DNA from: an uncultured Flavobacteriales bacterium
GTDB lineage: Bacteria > Bacteroidota > Bacteroidia > Flavobacteriales_D > Sanyastnellaceae
Reading direction: 5' to 3'
Assembly (NCBI GenBank): GCA_938085105.1
Contig: CALKGK010000018.1
Location: 1 to 64,000 of the forward strand
DNA: 64,000 nucleotides
Below, one piece after another: positions 42,076 through 52,133 of this stretch; the stretch's first letter is position 1; the number at the start of each line of letters is the position of its first letter. The translations under genes and the position numbers were made by a program. The notes beneath the pieces were generated by a model that was given only the letters and a program-made list of their open reading frames with translations, ran no database searches and was not told the DNA's origin.

Positions 42076-43731
42076 ATGAAACACTCATTATTCTTGAAAT
42101 TAAGCGGTCTGTGCATCTTGTTTTTGACCCTACAACAGCTCAGTCTTGCTCAAAACCTTCGTTTTTTTTCCAATCCACAAGAAAATCAGGGATTCGCACT
42201 TTGGTGCGCCTTGGAGGAAGCCAGCATGTACCAAGTCGAAATACTTCTAAGAAACCACTCCAATGGGAGCTACAGCGAAACAAGCTTGGAGCGTTTCAAG
42301 GTGGAAAAACAGAATTACCTCCAAATTCCTGAGGCCTATTTAAGAAGCGACAGCCCATATAAGGAGTACCGATTAGAACTCACACCCTTGGATGAAAACG
42401 GAATTCCGAGTGGAGAGACATCAGCTCAAAGTCTGCTTCCGAAGAGCTTTCATATCAATTCGAATGGGGCAGGTTTTGTGAAAGGCTGCAGCATGACCTG
42501 TAACGGGAACGATTATGCATACACCATTCAGCAATTTGTTGCGGTGGATGAAGGTGGAGCCTTGCAGCCGGAAGTGTTTTATCGCCTCGAAAGAGCTGTG
42601 GAAAGTACACAAACCGAAGATGGAATCACCGTTCAATATCTTCCCTATTATGAATACATGGGAGATGAAACCTTTTATGATTCCTATCTCACAGAAGAGG
42701 GTGTTTTACCTTCAGGACTGAGCGATTATCATGAAATTGGCTACTGGTCATTGTCCAACCCAGGCGTGAATACTCTCCAAAATAGTGGAGCTTACAGCGC
42801 TCCGGATGTGATTGCTTTTGAGCCCATGACGGGATTTGAAGATGCCTTTGGATATCCTTTGTTGCCATGGCAGTGGAACAACCTTGTTGGGATGAGAAAG
42901 GGCAGAGGGTTTTGGGCAGGAATGAGCTATGAAACTCCCATCCTCGCTCAAGATGCGGCCACGTTTTGCTCGTTCTCGTCTCCCGAAACTTTTGTGGAAA
43001 TGATGAACCAATATGTGTTCAACGACTTGCCCAACGTGCCCAGTTTGACGTGCAACGGTGGTGAATTTTTCGATTTGATTGTCGAGGACCCGACCATCTA
43101 CACTGCAGGTTGTTTAACCACGGTTTGCTTTGCACACAAACCCGACGGCACCAGTCAATTATTGAGCGATTGGGTGAACTATGTGAAGCAGCTTGCTCTT
43201 GCATCTGGCCACGCCGAACTTGAGGAAACACATCCAATGAAGAATCTTCAGCATTTGTCCATTCAAAAATGGAGCACTCAGGGTTTTTCGAGTGTTTTGA
43301 ATAAGCGGGTTTCTAGTTTGTTCGATGAGAATGATCAGTTCCTATTGGGTGATTTTGTTTTGGAAAAAGGGCTGTATTCCATAACTAGTTTGGCGGTGAA
43401 CGGAAGCCTTTATTCTTCGTTTTTTGAATTGGACGAGAGCACAACACTGGACCTTTCTTTGGCCAATCAACTCGAAGTGGATCTCTACCCAAATCCTCTG
43501 GGCGATGAAGGCCTGAACGTTCAAATTACCTCTCCAGAGAACATGGTTGTTGTGCACGAAATACTCAATCCAAACGGCTATGTGATTTACACGAATAAAC
43601 CATGGCTTTTTGCTGAAGAGCGTTTTAGTGGAACCTTGTTTTTGAGCCATATCGATGCATACCCCTTCTTAATTCACCGAGTGACGTGCCCAGATGGCAG
43701 CGTGAACTCGCAAACCATACTCTTAAAATAA
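42076..43731 (+). CDS. Secreted protein, probable T9SS cargo
   Basis: 551-aa secreted protein I do not recognise. Signal peptide 1-26 (MKHSLFLK to LSLAQ). The middle is rich in Tyr, Pro and Gly with no domain I can name. The tail from about residue 470 (LEVDLYPNPLGDEGLNVQIT ... SQTILLK) resembles a T9SS sorting domain, with the YPNP motif. The start is ATG 42076; the frame is open upstream but gives no signal peptide. It is 7 bp from the next gene, also a T9SS protein, so the two are probably co-transcribed. Confidence 0.78.
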   Translation: MKHSLFLKLSGLCILFLTLQQLSLAQNLRFFSNPQENQGFALWCALEEASMYQVEILLRNHSNGSYSETSLERFKVEKQNYLQIPEAYLRSDSPYKEYRLELTPLDENGIPSGETSAQSLLPKSFHINSNGAGFVKGCSMTCNGNDYAYTIQQFVAVDEGGALQPEVFYRLERAVESTQTEDGITVQYLPYYEYMGDETFYDSYLTEEGVLPSGLSDYHEIGYWSLSNPGVNTLQNSGAYSAPDVIAFEPMTGFEDAFGYPLLPWQWNNLVGMRKGRGFWAGMSYETPILAQDAATFCSFSSPETFVEMMNQYVFNDLPNVPSLTCNGGEFFDLIVEDPTIYTAGCLTTVCFAHKPDGTSQLLSDWVNYVKQLALASGHAELEETHPMKNLQHLSIQKWSTQGFSSVLNKRVSSLFDENDQFLLGDFVLEKGLYSITSLAVNGSLYSSFFELDESTTLDLSLANQLEVDLYPNPLGDEGLNVQITSPENMVVVHEILNPNGYVIYTNKPWLFAEERFSGTLFLSHIDAYPFLIHRVTCPDGSVNSQTILLK

Positions 43732-43738
43732 AATCATC

Positions 43739-45454
43739 ATGAACAGGACTCAATTTCTCATTTTCTTGCTTTTTTGCCCTGCATTTGTGGAGGCACAAGA
43801 CGGTTTTTATCCAGATGCGCTTGCCTGGTGCACGCACTACGGACAGTTTGGAACCGTTGAACCCATCGCTGCTGAATTGGGCGAAGATGCCTTCTTTTTT
43901 GCAGGCAATACCAATGCCTCCGTAGGAATGGCCAGTTTGAATGGGGTTCACCAATCCAATTTCATCACTGCGGACAGCAACATCAGGGATGGGTTCCTGA
44001 GTTCCTTTGATTTCAATGGAAATTTTTTGTGGGGAACTTATTTTGGCGGACTGGGGGCTGATTTTGTCCAAGACATGGCCATCGATGCTGATGGGAACAT
44101 CCTTCTGGTTGGACGAACGAAAAGCTCTGAAGGAATAGCAACACCGGGGGCATACATGGAAACCCCAATAGGGGAGTTTGAAAGCGGGTTCTTGGCGAGT
44201 TTTACCGCATCGGGAAACTTGAATTGGGCCACTTACTTTGGAGGAAGTGAGTATGACCATATCAACGCCATTGCTGTTGGTGAGGATGGAAGCATTTGGT
44301 GCGCTGGTACAACGGAATCTCCAGACCTCCCCGTGATGGACGCCTTTCAAGAGGAGTACGGAGGCGGTTGGACCGATGCTTTTATAGCGCGTTTCAGTGC
44401 TTCGGGTGACCTTGAATTCTGCAGTTATTTTGGAGGAGATGATGAAGATGGCATTGCAGATATCGTTTTGACTGAAAACGGATTAAGCTGTTTCGGTTCC
44501 ACCAAATCAGTACTCAACATGAGTGTGGACGCTCATCAAGCGGAATTGAGTGGCTCAACCGATGGGTTCTTAATACATGTAGACAACAACCATATTTTGA
44601 CCCATTCCAGCTATCTCGGTGGCGGTTCTTTTGATTCGGCAATGAAACTCACTAGTCATAATGGAGCATATTATGCCTTGTTGAGGAGTTTCAGCGATGA
44701 TTTTGCCACACCAAATGCTGCCTTTTCTGAGCGATTTGGCGGAGTAGATTTGGTGCTTTGTCGCTTGAATGCGGATTTTTCTTTGGATTGGTCGAGCTAT
44801 TACGGAGGAAATTCCTTTGACGATGCAAGCACGAGCGATTTGCTGGCCTATGAGGGTGGAGTGATGATCACAGGAGGAACGCACAGCCAAGATTTGCCCA
44901 TGCTCAACGCCTTTGATGACAGCTACGATACAACAGATTATATTGCCATAGGAGATGCCTTCATTGCGGGCTTTGCGCATGACGGAGTATATCAGTTCGG
45001 GACGTATTATGGGTCCTACTCTCGAGATTATGCCACCAAACTTTTGTTGAATGATGGCAGCCTCTATCTCATCGGATCGAGCAGGTCTGGCGGGATGGCA
45101 ACTGATGGTGCTCATCTCGCTTTTGATTACGGTATTGGGTATTCTGCGTTGCTTACACGTTTTGATTTGCAAACATTATCACTGCCAAATCACATCACGG
45201 AATTTAGTGAAATTAAGGTGTATCCAAACCCTATTTCAGGCGGTGAAAGCCTTCAAGTGCAAAGCTCGTTACAAGTAGAATCGTGGTGTTTGTTGGAGCT
45301 CTCGGGTCGCGTGCTAGTAGAAAAAAAGCTTAAAGGATTTGGGCGTCAGACAATCATAGAATTAAAACCATACCACCTGAGCCCTGGATGCTATGTTTTG
45401 CAGGTGCATTTGGAGAATGGAGAAGTCCGAAGTAAACGTTTTGTGGTGCCGTAG
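43739..45454 (+). CDS. Secreted SBBP-repeat protein, T9SS cargo
   Basis: 571-aa secreted protein. Signal peptide 1-19 (FVEAQ). The body has about six repeats of the SBBP (seven-bladed propeller) type, each with W/S-x-YFGG or YYGG (for example LWGTYFGG, NWATYFGG, EFCSYFGG, SSYLGGG, DWSSYYGG), spaced about 50-65 residues apart, typical of a beta-propeller. The tail (IKVYPNPISGGESLQVQS ... KRFVVP) is a T9SS sorting domain. It is the second of a two-gene unit, ended by a terminator. Confidence 0.88.
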   Translation: MNRTQFLIFLLFCPAFVEAQDGFYPDALAWCTHYGQFGTVEPIAAELGEDAFFFAGNTNASVGMASLNGVHQSNFITADSNIRDGFLSSFDFNGNFLWGTYFGGLGADFVQDMAIDADGNILLVGRTKSSEGIATPGAYMETPIGEFESGFLASFTASGNLNWATYFGGSEYDHINAIAVGEDGSIWCAGTTESPDLPVMDAFQEEYGGGWTDAFIARFSASGDLEFCSYFGGDDEDGIADIVLTENGLSCFGSTKSVLNMSVDAHQAELSGSTDGFLIHVDNNHILTHSSYLGGGSFDSAMKLTSHNGAYYALLRSFSDDFATPNAAFSERFGGVDLVLCRLNADFSLDWSSYYGGNSFDDASTSDLLAYEGGVMITGGTHSQDLPMLNAFDDSYDTTDYIAIGDAFIAGFAHDGVYQFGTYYGSYSRDYATKLLLNDGSLYLIGSSRSGGMATDGAHLAFDYGIGYSALLTRFDLQTLSLPNHITEFSEIKVYPNPISGGESLQVQSSLQVESWCLLELSGRVLVEKKLKGFGRQTIIELKPYHLSPGCYVLQVHLENGEVRSKRFVVP

Positions 45455-45462
45455 TTTCAAAA

Positions 45463-45506
45463 AAAACAGGAGAGCTCCTTCATGGACCCTCCTGTTTTCT
45501 TTTAAT
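45463..45506. terminator. Bidirectional terminator between the T9SS gene and mscS
   Basis: Ten-bp perfect stem AAAACAGGAG (45463-45472) with CTCCTGTTTT (45489-45498), 16-nt loop, T run on one side and A run on the other. Confidence 0.85.
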
Positions 45507-45523
45507 TTGTTCAGTAAAATGGG

Positions 45524-46342
45524 CTATTGCTCTTTTTGGTGCAAATGCAAATCCATTTGAGGATAAGGAATATTGAGTCCTTCTTGGTCAAATACTTTGT
45601 ATACTTCTTCTTGGAGTCTGAAATGAACCGGCCAGTAATCTTTAGCATCGACCCAAGCGCGCACGGCTAAATTGACTGAACTATCTGCAAGTGCGGATAC
45701 TGCAATGAATAAGGCAGGATCTTTTAGAATTCGGTCATCAGCATCACAAATGTTTTGAATAACGCTTTTTGCTTTGTCCACATCGTCACCATAACCAATA
45801 CCAAAGGTGATGTCCACACGTCTTCGGTCTTCTGTACTGTAATTCACCATTGAACCGGTGCTCAACCCTCCATTAGGGATGATGATGGTTTTGTTGTCTG
45901 GCGATTTCAAGATGGTATTGAAAATCTGGATTTCGTGCACCGAGCCACTATGTCCTTGCGCCTCAATGTAATCACCCACTTTAAAAGGTTTAAAAATAAG
46001 CAGCATTACTCCACCTGCGAAGTTTTGTAGGGTTCCAGACAAAGCCATACCAATAGCGAGTCCTGCCGCACCAAGAATGGCAATGAAGGAGGTCATCTCA
46101 ATACCAATCATGCTCAATACAGTGATCACGAGCATTACTTTCAGGGCGATATTGATGATGCTTTTGAGGAAGCCTTGGAGTGATGGCTCGAGATCGCGTT
46201 TCTGCATGATTTTCACAGCTCCAGAAGTCAGCATGCGAACCACCATCAGCCCGATAATGAGCACTAAGATTGCAGCGATGAGTTTCGGTCCGTAGGTGAG
46301 AACGATGTCCCGACCGGTTTCAATGAGTTTGTCAGTATCCAT
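45524..46342 (-). CDS. mscS: Small-conductance mechanosensitive channel
   Basis: 272-aa MscS-family channel that opens on hypo-osmotic stress. N-terminal helices (about 20-45, 65-88) are followed by the pore helix GAAGLAIGMALSGTLQNFAGGVMLLIFKPF, then the beta domain (GDYIEAQGHSGSVHEI, IPNGGLSTGSMVNYS). Length and helix count are those of E. coli MscS. Single gene, convergent with the T9SS gene. Confidence 0.92.
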   Translation of the reverse strand: MDTDKLIETGRDIVLTYGPKLIAAILVLIIGLMVVRMLTSGAVKIMQKRDLEPSLQGFLKSIINIALKVMLVITVLSMIGIEMTSFIAILGAAGLAIGMALSGTLQNFAGGVMLLIFKPFKVGDYIEAQGHSGSVHEIQIFNTILKSPDNKTIIIPNGGLSTGSMVNYSTEDRRRVDITFGIGYGDDVDKAKSVIQNICDADDRILKDPALFIAVSALADSSVNLAVRAWVDAKDYWPVHFRLQEEVYKVFDQEGLNIPYPQMDLHLHQKEQ

Positions 46343-46493
46343 AAATATTCTGTTTTAAGTTGTGATGGACAAAGGTCTATTGATTGTTGTGGACAGGCAA
46401 ATTCTTAGGAACTTATCTTTCTGAGATGACCAATTGGAAAGATAATTCGGGAAGGGAATAAAATGAGGACAGGATTGAGGTACTTGTTTTTGA

Positions 46494-47816
46494 CTACCGA
46501 AACACCGAAAAACGCTCACTATCCAACCTCAGCATGATGAAAATCAGCAGGGTGAAACCCAGTAAGGAAGAACCCCCATACGAGAAAAAGGGTAAGGGAA
46601 TTCCGATCACTGGCGCCAAGCCAATAACCATCCCAATGTTGATCAATACGTGCATGAAGAGAATACTCGCCACGCAATAGCCATAAACACGAGAGAATTG
46701 GGATCGCTGTCGTTCTGCAAGGAAGAGCAGCCGCAGGATGAGGGTGGCAAAGAGGAGCAGCACAAAAACACTCCCAATAAAGCCCCATTCTTCTCCAATG
46801 GTACAGAAAATAAAGTCGGTGTTCTGTTCGGGCACAAAATTGTAGCGGGTCATGGGGCCTTCAAGTACGCCCTTGCCACGCCAACCACCGCTTCCAATGG
46901 CTGCTTTGGCATGACGAATGTTGTAATCCGCATCGGGATTGTTCACTTCAAGACCAAAGAGGATGTAAATACGTTCTTTTTGGTGGGGTTTGAGGATTTG
47001 CTCAATTCCAGTATAAACACCACCAGAAAAGATGAGTGCTCCGAACAGCGATGCCAAGACAATGAGGTTGGTGCGCTTTCTGTTTCGAGGAAGGACAAGG
47101 AGTTTCACCCCTAAAAAACCCAAGGCCGCCAGTGCTAAAATTCCAAGACCCACATAAAAGATTCCGCTTTGCTCCCCAAACCAAGGATACTCCACTACAT
47201 TGGCTCCCATGATGATGCTCACCACGCCAAGAATGAGGGAGGCAAAACCGATGATGAGGATGTTCCCCGATAGCCCTTCGCGATACATGGCAAAGATGAA
47301 GCCCAAGAAAACCAATACTGTACCAGCATCCGGTTGAAGGAGAATAAGTCCGGCAGGGATGGCCACGATGCCAAATACTTGGAGTCGGTTCGTGAACGAC
47401 TTGAATTTCACACCGGAGGTATTGATGAAATAAGCCAAAAACAGTCCTGTGGCCATTTTTGCAAACTCCGAGGGTTGAATGGCAAAGCTGCCAATAGCAA
47501 ACCACGATCGCGCTCCCCCCACTTTTTTGCCAATCAAAAGTACAAGTACGAGCATGACGGTGACCGAGAGGTAGATGATGGGGGAGAAGCGATTGAAAAA
47601 CTCCCCTTCAATGTTGAGGGTAAAGAGGGCTACAAGAGCGCAGATTCCCATCCAAAGGAGTTGTTTTCCGTAAGGCATTCCCATGTCCCAAATTTCGGGG
47701 TGGGCTTCACTAAATGAGGCACTATAAATAGCAATCCATCCGCAAATCACCAAAGCGGCATAGATCCCTATACTGAGCCAATCGATATTCTTCCGTATGT
47801 CACGTCCTCTCTGCAT
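46494..47816 (-). CDS. rodA: Rod-shape-determining protein RodA (SEDS glycosyltransferase)
   Basis: Peptidoglycan polymerase of the elongation machinery, partner of PBP2. 440 aa with about ten transmembrane helices; SEDS landmarks KVGGARSWFAIGSFAIQPSEFAKM, LLQPDAGTVLVFLGF, NTDFIFCTIGEEWGF and PFFSYGGSSL are visible. It begins directly after the PBP2 stop (no gap), the usual mrdA-rodA arrangement. The gap downstream to mscS shows no clear terminator. Confidence 0.95.
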   Translation of the reverse strand: MQRGRDIRKNIDWLSIGIYAALVICGWIAIYSASFSEAHPEIWDMGMPYGKQLLWMGICALVALFTLNIEGEFFNRFSPIIYLSVTVMLVLVLLIGKKVGGARSWFAIGSFAIQPSEFAKMATGLFLAYFINTSGVKFKSFTNRLQVFGIVAIPAGLILLQPDAGTVLVFLGFIFAMYREGLSGNILIIGFASLILGVVSIIMGANVVEYPWFGEQSGIFYVGLGILALAALGFLGVKLLVLPRNRKRTNLIVLASLFGALIFSGGVYTGIEQILKPHQKERIYILFGLEVNNPDADYNIRHAKAAIGSGGWRGKGVLEGPMTRYNFVPEQNTDFIFCTIGEEWGFIGSVFVLLLFATLILRLLFLAERQRSQFSRVYGYCVASILFMHVLINIGMVIGLAPVIGIPLPFFSYGGSSLLGFTLLIFIMLRLDSERFSVFR

Positions 47817-49628
47817 TTAGTCGAAAAAATGTTGGTCAATGATTCTTTGCTCTTTGCGCGGATCACTGATGGAGTCATTGATGTACTGCTCAATCATCAA
47901 ACTCGCGATGGGTGCTGCCCAGGTTCCACCAAAGCCCGCGTTCTCAACATAAACGGAGATGGCAATCTGAGGGTTTTCTTTTGGAGCAAATGCCATAAAA
48001 ACGGAGTGGTCGGGCAATGGGTCGTTCTGTACGGTCCCCGTTTTACCACAAACAGTGATTCCCGGAGTTCTTGCTCGTCTTGCAGTTCCTCCATCTTGTT
48101 CTACCACCTTTTGCATGGCATTCACCACCGTTTCAAAGTAATCAGGATCAATGTTGGTTTGAAGTGGCGTTCTGAAGCGCTCCAACTTTCCTTGTCCGCC
48201 AATGTCTTTGACGGTGTGCGGAGGGTAGTAATAACCCCGATTTGCAATGATGGCTCCGAGGTTGGCCATTTGTAGCGGATTCACCAAAAGTTCTCCTTCT
48301 CCAATACTGATGGAATAAATGGTGCTGAAGGCCCAACGCTCTTCTCCATAGATCTTGTCATAGTATTTTTTCCCCGGCACATTCCCACGATTCACTCCAG
48401 GAACGTCCGTATCCAAGGCAGTTCCAAACCCAAAACTTTCGATGCGTTCTTTCCAATGACTCATCCCAATGGCAGCATCTTCAAAGCGGTCTTTTTTGAT
48501 GTTGGCCTCCACCATTCGCTGCATTACACCGCGAAAATAAGGATTACAAGAGTGGATGATGGCTCCTTCGAGGTCGTCGTAGGTGTGCGGACCATGACAA
48601 CCAATGAGGTTTCGATTGCAAGCAATTCTAGTTTGAGGGGTGATTTTATCTTCGTCCAGTGCAATCAGGGCTTGCACCATTTTGAAGATGGATCCCGGGC
48701 GGTAGGTTCCTTTGATGGCCCGATTGTACAGCGGAAGGAGGGAGTCGTTTTGAAGCAGGCCGTAGTTGCTTCCACGGTCCCTTCCAACCAGAAGGTTGGG
48801 ATCATAAGTAGGGCTTGAAACCATGGCTAAAATTTCACCCGTCGCTGGTTCAATGGCAACGATGCTTCCCTTTTTGTGTTGCATGAGGTATTCCCCGTAG
48901 GCTTGTAAATCGCTATCAATGGTGGAAACGAGGTTCTGACCACTTATGGCGAGGGTGTCGAAGTCTCCTTCATTAAAGCTTTCTTGTGGCCGACCCATAG
49001 GGTCAATCACCATAAAACGAACGCCTTTTTGTCCGCGTAGGTAGTCTTCATAGGCCATCTCAATGCCGCCTTTCCCGATGTAATCTCCAGGACGGTAGTA
49101 GGGATCTCGGTCAATGTCTCGTTGAACCACTTCACCAATATCACCCAGTAACAATGCACCAATGCCTCGTTTGTAGTTTCTTACGGTTCTTGGCTGACCA
49201 TAAAAACCGGGGTATTTATACAACTGCTCAGCGATGGGGGCAAAGTCTTCTGGGCGAATTTGTTTGATGAATACTTGCTCTTTGTTGGAGGCCCAGCCTC
49301 GCGATTTTCTCATTTTTGCGAGCCGTTCGTCAAACTCGTCTTTACTGATTTTCAAGAGGGCACAAAAGCGGAGTGTATCGAGGTCTTTCACTTCTCGAGG
49401 AAGCATCATGAGGTCGTAAATGGCTTGATTTGCAACCAAAAGTTCTCCTTTCCGATCGTAAATCAGTCCGCGAGGCGGATAGATTTTTGTCGAGCGTTCG
49501 GTGAGGTTTGCGGCTTTTCTGCTCCAATAATCATCGCTGATCTGCAAGGTGAAAAGACGAACAATAAAGGCCAAAATGATGAAGACCACAATGCCAATAA
49601 CCACAAATTTTCGGTTCCCGAGGTTCAT
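47817..49628 (-). CDS. mrdA: Penicillin-binding protein 2 (elongation transpeptidase)
   Basis: Transpeptidase that cross-links new peptidoglycan during cell elongation. 603 aa: N-terminal membrane anchor (about 8-28), PBP dimerisation region, then the transpeptidase domain with SxxK (PGSIFKM), SxN (SCN in IIHSCNPY) and KTG (CGKTGTVQND). The frame overlaps mreD by 4 bp and is followed directly by rodA. Confidence 0.95.
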   Translation of the reverse strand: MNLGNRKFVVIGIVVFIILAFIVRLFTLQISDDYWSRKAANLTERSTKIYPPRGLIYDRKGELLVANQAIYDLMMLPREVKDLDTLRFCALLKISKDEFDERLAKMRKSRGWASNKEQVFIKQIRPEDFAPIAEQLYKYPGFYGQPRTVRNYKRGIGALLLGDIGEVVQRDIDRDPYYRPGDYIGKGGIEMAYEDYLRGQKGVRFMVIDPMGRPQESFNEGDFDTLAISGQNLVSTIDSDLQAYGEYLMQHKKGSIVAIEPATGEILAMVSSPTYDPNLLVGRDRGSNYGLLQNDSLLPLYNRAIKGTYRPGSIFKMVQALIALDEDKITPQTRIACNRNLIGCHGPHTYDDLEGAIIHSCNPYFRGVMQRMVEANIKKDRFEDAAIGMSHWKERIESFGFGTALDTDVPGVNRGNVPGKKYYDKIYGEERWAFSTIYSISIGEGELLVNPLQMANLGAIIANRGYYYPPHTVKDIGGQGKLERFRTPLQTNIDPDYFETVVNAMQKVVEQDGGTARRARTPGITVCGKTGTVQNDPLPDHSVFMAFAPKENPQIAISVYVENAGFGGTWAAPIASLMIEQYINDSISDPRKEQRIIDQHFFD

Positions 49629-50152
49629 GAGGTCTTGCGTTGATCAGGACTAAAAATGAGGTACTGCCCAAGCACCATCAAGAAAACGGTAGCAAGTGTG
49701 CTGAAGAAAACTTTGGTGAGGGTGTGTCCGAAAAAATCAAAAGAAAAGGCTTCCACAAAGAAGAGTGCAGAGTGATGAATGAAGGTAGCCAATGCAGCGA
49801 AGGTGAGGTACCAGCTGAATCCCAAATGTTGAATACTGGGGTTTTGTCCAAATTCATAACCTTCACGTGGGGCGAGGATTCTCAAAAGCGCGGGCTGAAC
49901 AAAAGCAAGCAATACACAGGCCGAGGTGTGCATACCGAGCGTATTCGTGAATGCGTCAACACTCATCCCCACTACAAAACCGATGAATAACAAAAGCAAG
50001 CGGGGTGTTTCGAGCGGAAGCATCAAGAGCGCAAAGATGTATACCGATGGCAAAACCATTCCTTGGAAAAGGTCCAAACGGTTCACTACCAAACCTTGCA
50101 GCAAGATGAAGAAGAGTATTCTGATGATATTTCGGAAAATGGGATTGATCAT
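49625..50152 (-). CDS. mreD: Rod-shape-determining protein MreD
   Basis: 175-aa inner-membrane protein with about five helices (FFILLQGLVVNRL, LLLLFIGFVVGMSVDAF and others). It is short and poorly conserved, so identification rests on the position between mreC and mrdA, size and topology. It overlaps both neighbours by 4 bp, which indicates translational coupling. Confidence 0.88.
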   Translation of the reverse strand: MINPIFRNIIRILFFILLQGLVVNRLDLFQGMVLPSVYIFALLMLPLETPRLLLLFIGFVVGMSVDAFTNTLGMHTSACVLLAFVQPALLRILAPREGYEFGQNPSIQHLGFSWYLTFAALATFIHHSALFFVEAFSFDFFGHTLTKVFFSTLATVFLMVLGQYLIFSPDQRKTS

Positions 50153-50976
50153 GGCTGCTCTACGTTTTCCAAGTTCAGCTGTTCTTCCTTCATCAGATTA
50201 CTCACTACTTTGACATAGCTCAATTTATAGAAATCGGTTTTCAAGAGTAGGCGAATGTTGTAAAAGTTCTCCCCTTCTGGAGCATCTATTTCAGCAATGG
50301 TTCCCACTAACAGCCCTTCTGGAAAGAAGCTCGAAAAGCCGGTGGTAATAACGCTATCACCAATTTGAACATTGGCGTGCTTCGGGATTTCCAAGATTTG
50401 AGCGTAACGCGGGTCTTTGTCTTTCCAAGCCAGCATTCCAAAATCGTTTCCTTTTTTCAACTTGATACTGGCAGTGAAATTCGGGTTGATGATAGGCATC
50501 ACCGAACTGAAATGCTTGCTCACATCTTTGATGATTCCAACCATGGCGCCATTGGCAACAACTCCCATTTCGGGTTTCACACCGGTGACGCTTCCCTTGT
50601 TGAGGGTGATGAAATTGTTTCGGGTGTTGACGGAGTTATTGATGACTTTGGCCGGAAGGTATTCGTAGCGCTGAACGAAGAGGGTATCGTTCACCACGAT
50701 GGTTCCGTTTTCCAGGTCCATGAAGTTCTCCAGCTGCTTCGATTTGAGTTGCGCGTTCTCTGCCGACAGCTCATCATTGAAATCGCTAAGCTTCAGGTAG
50801 TCAGAAAAAGCAGCACGTTTTTCATACAAGGAACCAATCAAGTGGTTGCTCGTATTGATGAAAACGCTTTCTTGGTAGTTGTTGTTTTTGACAAGAAGGG
50901 CGAAGGCAATCAATTGCAGGGCGAGGAACACCAAAAAAATATGGTACCGGTAAATCAGTCTTCCGATGTTTCTCAT
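50149..50976 (-). CDS. mreC: Rod-shape-determining protein MreC
   Basis: 275-aa bitopic protein: an N-terminal helix (about 12-30), a coiled-coil segment (about 55-80) and a periplasmic beta-rich domain (VINNSVNTRNNFITLNKGS, VVANGAMVGIIKDVS, DSVITTGFSSFFPEGLLVGTI). It bridges MreB and the cell-wall synthases. It lies 30 bp after mreB and overlaps mreD by 4 bp. Confidence 0.93.
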   Translation of the reverse strand: MRNIGRLIYRYHIFLVFLALQLIAFALLVKNNNYQESVFINTSNHLIGSLYEKRAAFSDYLKLSDFNDELSAENAQLKSKQLENFMDLENGTIVVNDTLFVQRYEYLPAKVINNSVNTRNNFITLNKGSVTGVKPEMGVVANGAMVGIIKDVSKHFSSVMPIINPNFTASIKLKKGNDFGMLAWKDKDPRYAQILEIPKHANVQIGDSVITTGFSSFFPEGLLVGTIAEIDAPEGENFYNIRLLLKTDFYKLSYVKVVSNLMKEEQLNLENVEQP

Positions 50977-51006
50977 TGCATTTTTCTCCTCGTGGTCGTT
51001 AGTGCA

Positions 51007-52032
51007 CTATTCGCGCATTAAGAATTGGAATTTATCAATGTTTTTCAAAGCGATGGAGGTCCCTTTCGCAACCGCGCGCAAAGGGTCATCGGCTACGTGA
51101 ACAGGCAATTTTGTTTTGAGTGAAATCCGCTTGTCCAAGCCGCGCAACAACGCACCACCACCAGCAAGGTAGATTCCTGTTTTGTAAATGTCGGCAGACA
51201 ATTCAGGAGGTGTGTTTTCGAGTGCGCTGAGGATGGCCTCTTCAATTTTGGAAATGGATTTGTCCAAAGCATGCGCAATTTCTGTCGAACTCACATGAAT
51301 TTCTTTCGGAATACCGGTCATCAAATCTCGTCCGCGAACGGCAAAATCTTCGGGAGCATTTTCAAGATCGGGAAGGGCCGCTCCTACTTCGATTTTAATT
51401 TGCTCAGCCGTACGTTCTCCAATGAGGATGTTGTGTTGGCGACGCATGTATTCTTCAATATCTTGAGTGAATTCGTCACCCGCAACGCGGATATTCTTAT
51501 CGGTCACAATTCCACCAAGTGCGATAACGGCAATTTCAGAAGTACCACCACCGATATCGATGATCATGTTACCCATGGGCTCTTCTACATCAATGCCAAT
51601 ACCAATGGCAGCGGCCATCGGTTCGTGGATGAGGTAAACTTCCTTTGCACCAGCGTGTTCTGCAGAATCTTTTACCGCTCGTTTTTCAACTTCGGTAATG
51701 CCTGAGGGAATACAGATTACCATTCTTAGGGAAGGGGCAAACCAATTTTTGCCTTTGTTAATCATTTTGATCATCCCTTTGATCATGTCTTCAGCGGCGT
51801 GGAAATCGGCAATTACACCGTCTTTGAGCGGACGAATGGTCTTGATGTTTTCATGGGTTTTACCATGCATTTGTTGAGCCAACCTTCCAATGGCAACGGT
51901 TTTATTGGTTGCTCGATCTTTCGCTACGATCGACGGTTCATCCACCACTACTTTATCGTTGTAATAGATAATGGTGTTTGCAGTACCGAGGTCGATAGCG
52001 ATCTCTTGCATGAAGAAATTAAATAGCCCCAT
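51007..52032 (-). CDS. mreB: Rod-shape-determining protein MreB
   Basis: Bacterial actin that positions the elongation machinery. 341 aa; nucleotide-binding landmarks IDLGTANTIIYY, EPMAAAIGIGIDV, GNMIIDIGGGTSEIAVIALGG and GIYLAGGGALLRGLD are present. First gene of the mreB-mreC-mreD-mrdA-rodA operon. An exact TAnnTTTG box lies 39 bp upstream. Confidence 0.96.
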   Translation of the reverse strand: MGLFNFFMQEIAIDLGTANTIIYYNDKVVVDEPSIVAKDRATNKTVAIGRLAQQMHGKTHENIKTIRPLKDGVIADFHAAEDMIKGMIKMINKGKNWFAPSLRMVICIPSGITEVEKRAVKDSAEHAGAKEVYLIHEPMAAAIGIGIDVEEPMGNMIIDIGGGTSEIAVIALGGIVTDKNIRVAGDEFTQDIEEYMRRQHNILIGERTAEQIKIEVGAALPDLENAPEDFAVRGRDLMTGIPKEIHVSSTEIAHALDKSISKIEEAILSALENTPPELSADIYKTGIYLAGGGALLRGLDKRISLKTKLPVHVADDPLRAVAKGTSIALKNIDKFQFLMRE

Positions 52033-52070
52033 GGTGTTTTTTCAATGTGTGTTCTGATTCCCTTTCTTTA

Positions 52071-52078
52071 CAAATATA
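52071..52078 (-). promoter_or_regulatory. Candidate -7 element of the mre operon
   Basis: TATATTTG on the minus strand, an exact TAnnTTTG match in the 101-bp gap between mreB and purH, 39 bp upstream of the mreB ATG. No TTTG at the -33 spacing is visible. Confidence 0.45.
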
Positions 52079-52133
52079 ACTAATGCTTCGACTTAAGCCG
52101 CTTTCGTAATTATTTGCTGTTGCTTTTCTTTTA